In this document: one piece after another, positions 34,034 through 43,804 of the stretch | Layout of the letters: every line of letters begins with the position of its first letter | Numbering within the stretch: position 1 is the stretch's first letter | Origin: Oscillospiraceae bacterium | GTDB lineage: Bacteria > Bacillota > Clostridia > Oscillospirales > SIG627 | Direction: 5' to 3' | Assembly (NCBI GenBank): GCA_015063605.1 | Contig: SVTV01000017.1 | Location: forward strand, 1 to 62,659 | Length of the DNA: 62,659 bases | Notes under the pieces: model-generated | What the model saw: only the letters and a program-made list of their open reading frames with translations | The model's database searches: none | Told to the model about the DNA's origin: nothing | Made by a program: the position numbers and the translations under genes

Positions 34034-34250
34034 TTTTTTGTTTATACGTAAAATCAAAAACGATATCAGACTGTGATATTCACAGATGTTTAAGCTCGCC
34101 GGTGGTGTGCGGCTGTCTAAGACCGGCTGAGAAATGTTTTGGTAAATTTTCGATAATAACAAATATTTAATCTTGATATGACGAAGCGTTTTTTTGCTTC
34201 GGTATCCGAGGAAAGGAATTCTTTCGAAAAGAGAAAGTAACGGTTATAAA

Positions 34251-34853
34251 ATGGCTTTTAAGTTCAAAAAAGAAAACATACCCAATTATATTACATTTTT
34301 CAGATTGTTGCTCGTTCCCGTATATATTTGCGTATTTTTTGCTGATTATCCGAGGACGATGGTGTATGCAGGTATCATATACATAGTGGCGGGATTTACC
34401 GATCTTCTTGACGGATATCTTGCCAGAAAGAATAATTGGATAAGCGATATCGGTAAGCTTCTCGATCCCCTTGCGGATAAGCTTATGTCTATCTCGGCTC
34501 TTATCTGCCTTCTCATAAAAGAGCGAATAGTTATATGGATAGTTGTCATAGTTATAATCAAAGAGATACTTATGATATGCGGCGCCGCATTTATTCTGAA
34601 AAAAGGAAAGGTATATGTGAAGAGCAGCTGGTACGGTAAGGCGGCTACCTTTTTACTGTTCCTGCTTGTTTTCACGGTCACATTTTTCACCGATATAAGT
34701 GCAGCGGCTATAAATGTTATGTGCAGCTTTGTAATAGCTGTAATGGTTTTCGCTTTTGTGATGTATATAGTAGAGTATTGCGCGGAGATAAAAAAGGATA
34801 TGTCTGCACTTTCCCGCGGAAAAAAGAGTTCATCGGATAAAAAAGAAGATTAA
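34251..34853 (+). CDS. pgsA: CDP-diacylglycerol-glycerol-3-phosphate phosphatidyltransferase
   Basis: Integral membrane enzyme for the first step of phosphatidylglycerol synthesis. 200 residues. The CDP-alcohol phosphatidyltransferase signature is complete: TDLLDGYLARKNNWISDIGK then LLDPLADK (DGxxAR...G...DxxxD). Begins NIPNYITFFRLLLVP, as is usual for PgsA. ATG 34251 is preferred; an upstream in-frame TTG (34194) adds an unconserved 19 residues. The preceding 217-bp gap contains no clear promoter or riboswitch. Confidence 0.92.
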   Translation: MAFKFKKENIPNYITFFRLLLVPVYICVFFADYPRTMVYAGIIYIVAGFTDLLDGYLARKNNWISDIGKLLDPLADKLMSISALICLLIKERIVIWIVVIVIIKEILMICGAAFILKKGKVYVKSSWYGKAATFLLFLLVFTVTFFTDISAAAINVMCSFVIAVMVFAFVMYIVEYCAEIKKDMSALSRGKKSSSDKKED

Positions 34854-34904
34854 CGCAAAAGCAGATATGTAATTTAATAATTCTTATTGAAGAAAGGATC
34901 TTTT

Positions 34905-37226
34905 ATGCAAAAATTGTGCGTCAGATGTAAACAGCGTCCCGCTTTGATATATATAAATAAGATAGAGGGTCAGAAGGTATCCATGGAGGGCTATTGCATA
35001 AAGTGTGCAAAGGAATTGGGTATCAAGCCCGTAAGCGATTATATAAAAGGCTTGAATCTTTCGGAGGATGATATCGAGGAGCTTGAGAATCAGATGATCT
35101 CCATGATGCCCGAAGGATTACTTGAAGGCGGAGATGAAGGCGATGAGAGTGAGGATGACGGCGAGTCCAGAACCCCCGCCTTTGATCTTAAGAGATTGTT
35201 TGGCTTAAATTCCGACAACGGAACGAATCTTCCTGCGGAAAGCAAAGAGCCGAAAGCCTCGGATAAGACCGAACCCGCAAGGGATCAAAAGGACAAAAAG
35301 AAAAAGGACAGAAAAATGCTTTCCGCGTATTGCCTCGATCTTACGGGAAAAGCAAAAGACGGAAAGCTTGACAGGATAGTCGGCAGAGAAAAGGAAATAG
35401 ACAGGATCGTTCAGATAATATGCAGAAGAACAAAGAACAATCCTTGCCTCATAGGCGAACCGGGCGTCGGAAAGACTGCTGTCGCAGAAGCGCTTGCGCA
35501 GAGAATAGTTGACAGAAGCGTTCCGCAGAAGCTTTGGAATAAGGAAATATATGTTCTCGATCTTACGGCTCTTGTTGCGGGAACTCAGTTCCGCGGACAG
35601 TTTGAAAGCCGTGTAAAGGGTCTTGTGGATGAGGTCAAGAGAGAAGGGAATATTATCCTTGTTATCGATGAGATACACACTCTCGTTTCCGCAGGTAATG
35701 CGGAGGGCGGCATGAATGCGGCGAATATCCTGAAGCCTGCACTTTCAAGAGGCGAGATACAGGTCATCGGAGCTACAACTCTCGATGAATACAGAAAGTA
35801 TATCGAAAAGGATCAGGCTCTCGAAAGACGCTTTCAGCCCATAATGGTAAATGAACCCACGATAGCGGAAACCGTTGAGATACTTAAAGGTGTTAAGGGA
35901 TATTATGAGCAGTTCCATGGCGTGAAGATACCCGAAGAGCTTTTAAAGCGTACTGTGGATCTTTCCGAAAGATATATCACAGACAGGTATCTTCCCGATA
36001 AGGCGATAGACCTTATCGATGAGGCATGTGCAAAGCTTGCGGTGACAAGCCCCATTATAGATGAGACAGAAAGATGCGCCTCGGAACTTAGAGATTCGAA
36101 AGAAGAAAAAGAGCTTCTTGAGAATGAAAGTTCTCCCACAAATGAAACATACGAGAAATTGGCAAATTTAAATACAAAGATTCTTCGTCTTGAAGCACAG
36201 CTTTCATCTCTTTCCGCAGAGCGGGATAAGGTAGTCCTTTCCGAAAAGAATATTGCCGATGTAATCGAAGCCTGGACACAGATACCGGCTTCCGATATTT
36301 CGGCATCGGAGTTTGATAAGATAAGACATTTGAAGGAAACACTTGAAAAGCGTATCGTAGGACAGGATAAGGCTGTGGATGCGGTGTGCCGTGCCGTAAA
36401 ACGCTCAAGAGCAGGTATCTCATATAAGAAAAAGCCTGTTTCGTTTATATTTGCGGGTCCTACGGGCGTTGGAAAAACAGAGCTTGTCAAGTCCCTTGCG
36501 GATGCACTCTTCGATTCGGTGGATTCGCTTATCCGTCTCGATATGTCGGAGTTTATGGAAAAGCATGCTGTTTCAAGGATCATAGGCTCTCCTCCCGGAT
36601 ACGTGGGCTATGACGAAGCGGGACAGCTTACGGAAAAGATACGCAGAAAGCCTTATTCCGTGATTCTTTTCGATGAAATAGAAAAGGCTCATCCCGATGT
36701 TCTCAATATTCTTCTTCAGATACTTGATGATGGAAGAATAACGGATGCCCACGGAAAACAGGTCAATTTTGAGAATACCGTTATCGTAATGACAACAAAT
36801 GCGGGAACTGATATAAAATCAAATATGTCGGGCTTTACCGTAACGACTCACAGCGATGATGAGGACAAGACGAAAAAAGGACTGAACAATTTCCTTCGTC
36901 CGGAGTTTTTGAACAGAATAGATGAGATAATAACATTCAACAGACTTACGGAGGATAATTTCAAGGATATAGCACGAATAAGGATAAAGGATTTGGAAAC
37001 GGCGCTCGATGAAAAGGGAATAAAGCTTACCTTTGATGAAGGGCTGTTCGATCATATTGCAAAGAAGTCCTTCAGTGAGGAATTCGGTGCAAGAAATCTC
37101 AAGCGCTTTATACAGACCGATATTGAGGATAAGATAGCTTCTTGCATAATAGACGGAGATATCGGCAAGGTTTCTTGTGTTGATATCAGAACCGGTTGTG
37201 ATTCCTTGGAAATAACAGCATCATGA
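34905..37226 (+). CDS. ClpE-like AAA+ unfoldase with N-terminal zinc finger
   Basis: Hsp100 ATPase, 773 residues. Instead of a Clp-N domain the N-terminus has a McsA/ClpE-type zinc finger: MQKLCVRCKQRPALIYIN then GYCIKCAKELG (two CxxC pairs). A long acidic linker (EGGDEGDESEDDGES) and a Lys-rich stretch lead to AAA-1 (GEPGVGKTA, VIDEIHTLV, Arg finger region DQALERRFQPI), a UVR/coiled-coil M-domain (LNTKILRLEAQLSSLSAERD), and AAA-2 (GPTGVGKTELV, ILFDEIEKAH, GSPPGYVGYDEAGQLTE). ATG follows AAAGGA. Its stop overlaps the next gene by ATGA. ClpP-binding VGF-type loop not identified by eye. Confidence 0.88.
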   Translation: MQKLCVRCKQRPALIYINKIEGQKVSMEGYCIKCAKELGIKPVSDYIKGLNLSEDDIEELENQMISMMPEGLLEGGDEGDESEDDGESRTPAFDLKRLFGLNSDNGTNLPAESKEPKASDKTEPARDQKDKKKKDRKMLSAYCLDLTGKAKDGKLDRIVGREKEIDRIVQIICRRTKNNPCLIGEPGVGKTAVAEALAQRIVDRSVPQKLWNKEIYVLDLTALVAGTQFRGQFESRVKGLVDEVKREGNIILVIDEIHTLVSAGNAEGGMNAANILKPALSRGEIQVIGATTLDEYRKYIEKDQALERRFQPIMVNEPTIAETVEILKGVKGYYEQFHGVKIPEELLKRTVDLSERYITDRYLPDKAIDLIDEACAKLAVTSPIIDETERCASELRDSKEEKELLENESSPTNETYEKLANLNTKILRLEAQLSSLSAERDKVVLSEKNIADVIEAWTQIPASDISASEFDKIRHLKETLEKRIVGQDKAVDAVCRAVKRSRAGISYKKKPVSFIFAGPTGVGKTELVKSLADALFDSVDSLIRLDMSEFMEKHAVSRIIGSPPGYVGYDEAGQLTEKIRRKPYSVILFDEIEKAHPDVLNILLQILDDGRITDAHGKQVNFENTVIVMTTNAGTDIKSNMSGFTVTTHSDDEDKTKKGLNNFLRPEFLNRIDEIITFNRLTEDNFKDIARIRIKDLETALDEKGIKLTFDEGLFDHIAKKSFSEEFGARNLKRFIQTDIEDKIASCIIDGDIGKVSCVDIRTGCDSLEITAS

Positions 37227-39838
37227 ATCTTTTGGATGTAGATCTTGAAAAATCATACGAAAGCCTCTGCGTTGATACGGAAAACGGTCTCAGCTCCAAG
37301 CAGGTCTTAATAAACAGGAAAGAATTTTGCACCGATGCGGGAATTAGCAAAAAGAAGAAAAAATACTCATTCAGACACTTTTTTGATGATGTGATGCGTA
37401 TTCTTTTTGTCGTCATGTCCTTTGCATCTTATTACCTGTATAAGAATTACGACAGTGCGGTCTCACTTATTATTTTTGCCGTGGGGATGGTGCTTGTCAA
37501 TCTGATACTGTTTCTCTTCGAAAAAAACGATAAAAGGATCGGAAAGCACAAGTATTTTTGCATAGTCAGACGAGACGGGAGAATAAAGAAGATCAAGACG
37601 GAAGAGCTTGTTCCGGGCGACATTATTATTCTGAAGCAGGGCGATTATGCTCCGTGCGACGGTGTTATTATCTCCGCCGAAGATTTCAGAGTCCTTGAGT
37701 TTGGTGCCGGAGATAAGATAACTGCCGTGGAAAAGCTTATGTATCAGCAGGTTAAAGCTCCTTCCCACGATATGTCCGAGATACCTTACCATAAGTGCCT
37801 TCTTTTTGCCGATACCATCGTGATAGGCGGTGCAGCTGAAGCGATAGTAATGAATACAGGAAGCGATATTTATGAAAAAGAGGGGAGACGCCATAAAAAT
37901 TCCGAGGATGAGATGCCGCGCATCTATAAGGATGCTTCCTTTATCAGCAAGCAGCTTTCCGTAATATGGATTTTGATGGCTCTTCTGTATTTTGCCTGCG
38001 GAGTTTTCTTCAAGATAGATATTTTTGATGCATTCAGATTTTCGTGCATACTTGTGGTTGCATCTGTATCGGATCTTGTGTCAAACATCTGTGCGGCGGC
38101 AATGTATAGACAGCTTAAAAGACTTTCGAATAAAAAAATATATATTCAGAGATTGTCTTCCGTGGATTTTATAGGAGACGTAAACTGTATTACCGTTCAT
38201 TCATCCGATTTCTTCTACAACGGAGAGTTCTATCTGAACAAATATCTTGCTGACGATTCACCTCACTTTTTCAAAAATGAACCGAAAAATGCAAGGGAGC
38301 TTTTGCTTGGGTCTGTTCTTACTTGTTCACGCAGGAGAGATACCGCACCTTATTTTAACGGAAAAAATATCGATCTGGCTCTCAGAAAGGTTGCCAAAGA
38401 GATCGGTATAGATAATAATTCCGATATCAAGAATTACATTCCGATAAAGCGTCTTGATTATTCGGAAACCATGGGGTTATCTTACGGTCTTTATCTTCAC
38501 GATTCAGAGGCTTTCCTCTATGTAAGAGGACGTCCCGAAGCCGTTATCAGGAGATGCGGATATGTTTTCAAAAACGGCGGTGACGTTTTCATGAATGAAA
38601 GCGACAGATACAGGATGCTTGCATCCGCAAAGGATTTTTCCGATGATAATGAATATGTTATAGCAGTTGCGAGAAGACATTTTCCCAATGCACCTGCTGA
38701 GGATGCCGATGATCTTCTGTGCGATCTCAGCTTTGTGGGACTTCTGGGTCTGTATACGCCGATAAATGCAAATGCGGCTCAGGCGGTAAACCTTTGCACA
38801 AAAAACGATATAAATGTTATTTTGATGACAACGGGTGATCCCGGTGTCGCATACGGTCTTGCCAAGACAGTATCTGCGATCCTTCCCGGAGATTGTGACA
38901 GCGCAATAACTCCTTATGAATACAGGAGCAATGATTACGGCTTGTTTATTGCCGATCTTCAGAAGTATAAAGTGTTTTGCAATCTCATGCCTCACGAGGA
39001 AAGTGCCGTGATATCGGCGCATCAGAAGGATAAGGATATTGTGGCTTCATTCATAAACGGTGTTGAAGGTATAATACCTCAAGCGCAGACGGACGTATCC
39101 TTTGCCTCTATAGCAGAGAATTGCAATGCAGTAATGAAAAATGCGGATGTTCTGACGAGCCGTAAGGACGTTTCCGCAATTCCTATCTGTATACGTGCCG
39201 TTCAGAATATTTATGCGAATGTATCGAAGGTTATGAAATACATGCTTTATTGGCAGCTTACCCTTCTGATAACTTCGTTTTTAACGTTGATAAGCGAGGG
39301 AAGAGTGATCTTTACTTCTTCTTCCGTTCTTATTATGTCGTTTTTCGCAGTAGTGCCCGCTGCCTTGTCGATGGTATTTGACGAGCTTAAGAAGGGCTCT
39401 CTGAAAAAATCATATAACGAGAATTCCGAGGCGATGACATTGGGCGGATTTATAACCGTTCCGCTGTTTTGTGCCTTGGCTACCTCAATTATTGCCGAGC
39501 TCTTTTACAGAGGTACACTTATTCTCGGACAGGATGAAAAAGCTGCTTCGGCATCATTTGTCATATCGCTGTTTTCGGGAATATGCTTTGCGGCTTTCTC
39601 CTTGAGAAAGGATAAGAAGATATTTATTCCCGAGAAAAGAGTGAATCTGCTGTGCTTTGCGCCGCTGATCTGCTGTGGAGTGTTTATAGCCGCAGGTTAT
39701 TTGATCGCCGGCTCGGGTGATATAACGGGAATGTACCCCGTACATTGGCTTCTTGTCCTCGTTGCCGCTCTTTCCGGAGTTATCACAATGGTGATAAGCG
39801 AGCTTTCAAAAAATATAGTTTTCAAATTGAAAAAGTAG
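37223..39838 (+). CDS. Degenerate P-type-ATPase-like membrane protein
   Basis: 871 residues with the architecture of a Ca2+-type P-ATPase: N-terminal actuator, helices, phosphorylation/nucleotide domain, C-terminal helices (about 655-870). Key motifs are lost. The actuator TGES site reads GAGD (161-164, in EFGAGDKITAVEK). The phosphorylation loop, normally SDKTGTLTxN, reads VHSSDFFYNGE (325-335) with no DKTG. The hinge GDGxNDxPAL reads INGVEGIIPQ (611-620). The membrane PEGL-like site is absent (CILVVASVSDL). Remnants kept: VPGDIIILKQGDYAPCDG, RGRPEAVIRRC (for KGAPE) and TTGDPG. It should not pump ions by the normal cycle. Translation is coupled to the ClpE-like gene. Regulatory or scaffold role is inferred. 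Confidence 0.8.
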   Translation: MNLLDVDLEKSYESLCVDTENGLSSKQVLINRKEFCTDAGISKKKKKYSFRHFFDDVMRILFVVMSFASYYLYKNYDSAVSLIIFAVGMVLVNLILFLFEKNDKRIGKHKYFCIVRRDGRIKKIKTEELVPGDIIILKQGDYAPCDGVIISAEDFRVLEFGAGDKITAVEKLMYQQVKAPSHDMSEIPYHKCLLFADTIVIGGAAEAIVMNTGSDIYEKEGRRHKNSEDEMPRIYKDASFISKQLSVIWILMALLYFACGVFFKIDIFDAFRFSCILVVASVSDLVSNICAAAMYRQLKRLSNKKIYIQRLSSVDFIGDVNCITVHSSDFFYNGEFYLNKYLADDSPHFFKNEPKNARELLLGSVLTCSRRRDTAPYFNGKNIDLALRKVAKEIGIDNNSDIKNYIPIKRLDYSETMGLSYGLYLHDSEAFLYVRGRPEAVIRRCGYVFKNGGDVFMNESDRYRMLASAKDFSDDNEYVIAVARRHFPNAPAEDADDLLCDLSFVGLLGLYTPINANAAQAVNLCTKNDINVILMTTGDPGVAYGLAKTVSAILPGDCDSAITPYEYRSNDYGLFIADLQKYKVFCNLMPHEESAVISAHQKDKDIVASFINGVEGIIPQAQTDVSFASIAENCNAVMKNADVLTSRKDVSAIPICIRAVQNIYANVSKVMKYMLYWQLTLLITSFLTLISEGRVIFTSSSVLIMSFFAVVPAALSMVFDELKKGSLKKSYNENSEAMTLGGFITVPLFCALATSIIAELFYRGTLILGQDEKAASASFVISLFSGICFAAFSLRKDKKIFIPEKRVNLLCFAPLICCGVFIAAGYLIAGSGDITGMYPVHWLLVLVAALSGVITMVISELSKNIVFKLKK

Positions 39839-39907
39839 ATCCGTTAAAAGCTTCCCGACGGGTCGGACAAACTTATTAATATTAATCAAAATTAAAGGAG
39901 TATAATT

Positions 39908-40117
39908 ATGAAAAGAGTAACAAAAGACACGCTTATAGGCGACGCTCTCGAAATGGACAGAGAAATAGGCAGATTCTTCCTTGAAATAGGAATGCATTGT
40001 CTCGGATGCCCTTCTGCAAGAGGCGAAACAATAGAAGAGGCTTGCGCCGTTCATGATACCGATTGCGACGATCTTATCGCAAACATTAACGACTACCTTG
40101 CTTCCAAGGAAAAATAA
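39908..40117 (+). CDS. DUF1858 domain protein
   Basis: 69-residue protein beginning MKRVTKDTLIGDALEMDREI, with a CLGCPSARGETIEEAC motif (Cys-x2-Cys plus one more Cys) typical of DUF1858, a small redox- or cluster-associated domain sometimes fused to hybrid-cluster proteins. AAAGGAG lies 7-8 nt before ATG. It lies alone between the P-ATPase-like gene and trmK. Confidence 0.85.
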   Translation: MKRVTKDTLIGDALEMDREIGRFFLEIGMHCLGCPSARGETIEEACAVHDTDCDDLIANINDYLASKEK

Positions 40118-40154
40118 TTAAAGATCATACTATGGAAAAGGAAGGGACTTGTTA

Positions 40155-40895
40155 ATGAAGGTACCTGTACTTTCTCCTCGTTTAAAAAAAATCGCCGATA
40201 GTGTCGGAACAGCTGATAATATTGCCGATGTGGGAACGGATCACGGTCTGCTTCCGGCATACCTTCTTGTGAAAGAAATGGTAAGACATGCTTATGCATC
40301 CGATATAAACGAGGGACCGCTTACGGCGGCAAAAAGGACCTTGTCCTCCTTCGGCGTTTCCGATAAAGCAGATCTTATTCTATGCGACGGTCTTACCGAC
40401 GTTCTCCGCTTCAACCCCGAAAAGATTGTTATCGCGGGTATGGGCGGAGAAACGATCGCAGGTATACTTGAGCCTTTGAAAAAAACGACGGAGCTTTCAC
40501 CGTCGCTTTTTTTACAGCCTATGTCAAAAAAGGAAAAGGTAAGGGAATGCCTGTATGATCTTGGGTATACAATAGACAAGGAGCTGCTTTGCGGAGAGGA
40601 TGACAGAATATACAATATCATTATCGCTTCAAGAAACGACGGTACTGCCGATTCTCCACGTAAAGACGATGTCATGCTTTATATAGGAGATATCGATAGA
40701 AGCGATGAGGAAAGCGCAGAGCTTGAGAAGGAGTATCTTTCAAGGCTTCTTGAAAAGACCGAAAAAAGATACAAAGGCTTGAAAGCGTCGGATAAGTCCG
40801 ACAAAGGGGAGATGGAGTTTTCCTATCGCTGCCTGTGTGAATTGAAAAGCAGAATAAAAAGAATAGAAGCCGATGAAGAAAGGAGGATTATATGA
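40155..40895 (+). CDS. trmK: tRNA (adenine(22)-N1)-methyltransferase
   Basis: SAM-dependent enzyme that methylates A22 of tRNA. 246 residues: LSPRLKKIADSVGTADNIAD then VGTDHGLLPAYLL (SAM motif I), KIVIAGMGGETIAGIL (motif IV, catalytic region) and a helical C-terminus. The ATG at 40155 is 7 nt after GGAAGGGA. Stop overlaps the Nif3 gene by ATGA. The trmK-nif3 pair is conserved in Firmicutes. Confidence 0.92.
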   Translation: MKVPVLSPRLKKIADSVGTADNIADVGTDHGLLPAYLLVKEMVRHAYASDINEGPLTAAKRTLSSFGVSDKADLILCDGLTDVLRFNPEKIVIAGMGGETIAGILEPLKKTTELSPSLFLQPMSKKEKVRECLYDLGYTIDKELLCGEDDRIYNIIIASRNDGTADSPRKDDVMLYIGDIDRSDEESAELEKEYLSRLLEKTEKRYKGLKASDKSDKGEMEFSYRCLCELKSRIKRIEADEERRII

Positions 40896-41689
40896 ATTTT
40901 AGAGAATTTTATGAGAAATTGGAGAAAAGATTCCCGAGTGAGTTTTCCGCAACATGGGACAATGACGGGGTAATGGTATGTACAGAACCGGAAAGACAGA
41001 TCAAAAAATGTCTTACCTGTCTCGATATAACATTGCCTGCAGTTGAATATGCTGCGAAAAACGGTTTTGATGTTATCATTTCACACCACCCGCTCATATT
41101 CAGAGGACTGAAAAGTATTGATACAACAGGCTTGTGCGAAAAAAACGAGAGAGCCGTCTTGTTGTTGATTAAAAGCGGCATTGCCGCAGTTTCATTCCAT
41201 ACAAGGCTTGATGCCATGCCGGGCGGATTGAATGACTATATCTGTAAGCTTCTGGAGCTTGATAACGTTTATGTATGTCAAAATGACGAGTTTCCGCTTA
41301 TGAGGGTGGGAAAGACGGGAAGGACGTATACCTCCGATGAGTTTGCACGTCATTGTTCGGATGTTCTTGAGCTTGGCAAGTATTCGGAAGCTTGTGCTTT
41401 ATACGGAGATCAAAAAGAAATAAGGACTGTCGCTCTTGTTACCGGAAGCGGTGGTGATTATATCAAAAGTGCAGTAAAGTGTGGAGCGGATCTTTTTGTC
41501 AGCGGAGATGTTTCTTATCATGAGACGGAGGAAGCACTTCTTTGCGGGATCAATGTTATAGATGCGGGACACAGCGGCACGGAAAGAGCCGCAGCAAAGC
41601 TTTTGAAAGAAAAGCTCGATATTATTTTTAATGAAGATATTTATTCGGAATTTTTTATCGAAAAGAGAAAATGTAAATATTTTTTCTGA
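40892..41689 (+). CDS. Nif3-like dinuclear metal-centre protein
   Basis: 265 residues. The NIF3/YqfO family pattern is visible: WDNDGVMVCTEPERQIKKCL, metal ligands in VIISHHPLIFRGLKSID, ALVTGSGGDYIKSAVKCGAD, SGDVSYHETEEAL and DAGHSGTE (His and Glu ligands). It forms a hexamer with a two-metal site in known members; enzymatic activity is not settled, GTP cyclohydrolase-like being proposed. Coupled to trmK. Confidence 0.92.
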   Translation: MNFREFYEKLEKRFPSEFSATWDNDGVMVCTEPERQIKKCLTCLDITLPAVEYAAKNGFDVIISHHPLIFRGLKSIDTTGLCEKNERAVLLLIKSGIAAVSFHTRLDAMPGGLNDYICKLLELDNVYVCQNDEFPLMRVGKTGRTYTSDEFARHCSDVLELGKYSEACALYGDQKEIRTVALVTGSGGDYIKSAVKCGADLFVSGDVSYHETEEALLCGINVIDAGHSGTERAAAKLLKEKLDIIFNEDIYSEFFIEKRKCKYFF

Positions 41690-41871
41690 GATAGTCTGTT
41701 AATTTATAATATATATATCTCAAAAAAAGAAAATGGAAACAAAATAAATCAAATTTGTTCATAATTAATTAACATATTTTTATATCTATTAGCTTTGAAG
41801 AAACAGTACGGTTAACTTGCACAAAAAACGGTTTTAATATTTGTGCAAATCAAAGAATCTGAAAATTATGA

Positions 41872-41900
41872 TTGCGATTCTGCTCAAATAATGTTATAAT
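41872..41900 (+). promoter_or_regulatory. Promoter of the peptide-binding lipoprotein
   Basis: TTGCGA (41872-41877), 17-bp spacer, TATAAT (41895-41900), about 80 bp before the start. The rest of the 290-bp gap from 41690 is AT-rich and shows nothing else. Confidence 0.6.
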
Positions 41901-41980
41901 ATATAGTAAGAATCGGTAAGTAGAAAATTATGGATACCGTAATAATTTCTTTACGCAAACTTTTAAGGAGGATGCATTTT

Positions 41981-43708
41981 ATGAAGAGAATAATCGCGAT
42001 GTTGCTTTTGACAGCGATGCTTGCGACGACGATGTTCGGATGTGGTTTCGATCCGGATGATAAGGGTTCTATAATACCCTTGTACATAGGAAGTGAGCAG
42101 TCAAATTATGACCCCACAGCCGTATTGTATGACAAAGATACAGTTAAGTATCTGGGACTTGTTTTCCAGGGTCTCACAGTTATGACATCTGAGGGTAAGA
42201 TCGAAAAGGGTCTTGCTAAGGAATGGTACACAAAGACAGATGAGAGACGCGGCGAATACTTTATGTATTTCGAGCTTAACGAATCAAAGTGGAGCGACGG
42301 CAGACAGCTTCTCGCTGACCATTTTGTGTATGCATGGAAGAGACTTCTTTCTCCCGAAACAAAGAGCGAAGCAGCTGCTCTCCTCTTTGATATCAAGAAC
42401 GCCAAGGCTGTTAAGGCGGGCGAAATGTCTATCGACAATCTCGGTATTGCCGCTGTAGATAACCTTCTCATAGAAGTGCAGTTTGAAAAGGAAATCGATT
42501 ATAATCTTTTCCTCGAAGCAGTTTCCAGCCCTGCTTTGGCTCCTATGAGAGATGACGTTGTTATCGGTCATGAGGACACATGGGCTACTACTCTTGAAGA
42601 AGCTACCTTCAACGGTCAGTTCACTCTCAAGACAATGGAAAAGGGCAAGGCTACAGGTTTTGAAAAAGCTAACGGCTACAGAGCTTCCTCCAAGGATGAT
42701 GAAGAAGTAAGTCCTCTCAAGTATGTTAAGCCTTATAAGCTTCTTGAAGATCGTACAAAGGATCTTGCAGGTCAGCTTTCCATGTTCAACAATGGCGAGA
42801 TATATTATCTTGGTCAGCTCACAAAGAGCGATTATGAATCTAACAAGGCTAACCTTGTTACACAGCCTCTTCTTTCCACATTGACAATATACTTCAATAA
42901 CACAAAGAAGGCTCTCTCCAGTGCTGACGGCAGAAAAGGTCTCAGCATGGCTCTTGACAGAAATCAGATAGCTTCCATAATCGGTTGCGGAACAAAGGCT
43001 GCTACAGGTTTTGTATCCGACGGCTTCTATGATGCTTCCTTCGGTTCCAGCTTCAGATCCGTTGGCGGTGATGTTATTTCCGCTTCCGCTGATGCTGCAA
43101 AGGCTAAGGATCTTATCAAGTCCGGCGGTGCTACAGGTTCTCTCACACTTACGTATCTCGAGAACGATCTCAATTCAGAGATAGCTGATTACTGCATCAG
43201 CGCATGGTCTACGGCAGGTGCTTCCGTTAAGGCACAGCCTCTCGCAAAGAAGAAGTACGAAGAAGCTCTCAAGAGCGGTTCCTTCGATATGATCATGCTT
43301 GACGTTCAGGGTCTTTCCACCAATGCGGTTTCCGTTTTGGCTCCCTATGCTACAAGATACAGCGGCTCCGTTGTTTCTGTTGCTGATGACAGCAAGGGTT
43401 ACGCTCCTCACGTAACAGGCTTTGAAAATGCTGATTACGATGCAGCTATCGATGCTGTATATGCGGCTTCCACAATGTCTGAAAGAGCTTCTCTTCTTCA
43501 TACAGCAGAAAAGCTTCTTGCAGAAAGCATGCCCGCAGCTCCTTTGGCATTCTACTATGACTACTATCTTGTTTCCTCCGAGTTGAAGAACGTTAAGTCT
43601 TCCGCTTACGGTTACAGATTGCTCGAGGATGCTGAGCTTAAGGACTATGCTGAAAAGAATGCGGCATACGAAGCAAAGCAGGCAGATGACGGTTCTGCGG
43701 CTGCGTAA
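41981..43708 (+). CDS. Oligopeptide ABC transporter substrate-binding lipoprotein
   Basis: Periplasm-side (cell-surface) binding protein of the OppA/SBP_bac_5 family. 575 residues. Signal peptide MKRIIAMLLLTAMLATTMFG with lipobox MFGC. Family features: DPTAVLYDKDTVKYLGLVFQ GLTV, LAKEWYTKTDERRGEY, WSDGRQLLADHFVYAWKRLL, and NNTKKALSSADGRKGLSMAL (a degenerate IRKALxxAIDR site). ATG 41981 follows AAGGAGG. Codon use (GCT, CTT, TCC, AAG) is biased, suggesting high expression. No oligopeptide permease or ATPase genes adjoin, so it is an orphan. The next gene is a peptidase-family amidohydrolase. Confidence 0.88.
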   Translation: MKRIIAMLLLTAMLATTMFGCGFDPDDKGSIIPLYIGSEQSNYDPTAVLYDKDTVKYLGLVFQGLTVMTSEGKIEKGLAKEWYTKTDERRGEYFMYFELNESKWSDGRQLLADHFVYAWKRLLSPETKSEAAALLFDIKNAKAVKAGEMSIDNLGIAAVDNLLIEVQFEKEIDYNLFLEAVSSPALAPMRDDVVIGHEDTWATTLEEATFNGQFTLKTMEKGKATGFEKANGYRASSKDDEEVSPLKYVKPYKLLEDRTKDLAGQLSMFNNGEIYYLGQLTKSDYESNKANLVTQPLLSTLTIYFNNTKKALSSADGRKGLSMALDRNQIASIIGCGTKAATGFVSDGFYDASFGSSFRSVGGDVISASADAAKAKDLIKSGGATGSLTLTYLENDLNSEIADYCISAWSTAGASVKAQPLAKKKYEEALKSGSFDMIMLDVQGLSTNAVSVLAPYATRYSGSVVSVADDSKGYAPHVTGFENADYDAAIDAVYAASTMSERASLLHTAEKLLAESMPAAPLAFYYDYYLVSSELKNVKSSAYGYRLLEDAELKDYAEKNAAYEAKQADDGSAAA

Positions 43709-43730
43709 GGACTTTAATAAATGAATTATC

Positions 43731-43773
43731 GGCTGTGATATTGCAAGGCTTCGCTCCTTTGCGTATCACAGCC
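43731..43773. terminator. Long hairpin after the binding protein
   Basis: GGCTGTGATA (43731-43740) and TATCACAGCC (43764-43773) form a perfect 10-pair stem that continues inside with GCAAGG/CCTTTGC around a bulge. Little T follows, so it may be a weak terminator or an mRNA-stabilising hairpin lowering downstream expression. Confidence 0.5.
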
Positions 43774-43804
43774 TTAAAATATGAAAGGGCATATTTTTTA
43801 TAAC

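Noticed and set aside
34080..34250. TPP-type riboswitch before pgsA, suggested by GGCTGAGA
   Set aside because: The second conserved half (CTGATCTGGATAAT-like) is missing and pgsA is not a thiamine gene.
37223..39838. Ordinary calcium-transporting P-type ATPase
   Set aside because: Overall layout fits, but the phosphorylation Asp, actuator TGES and hinge motif are all absent, so an ion-pump annotation would be wrong.
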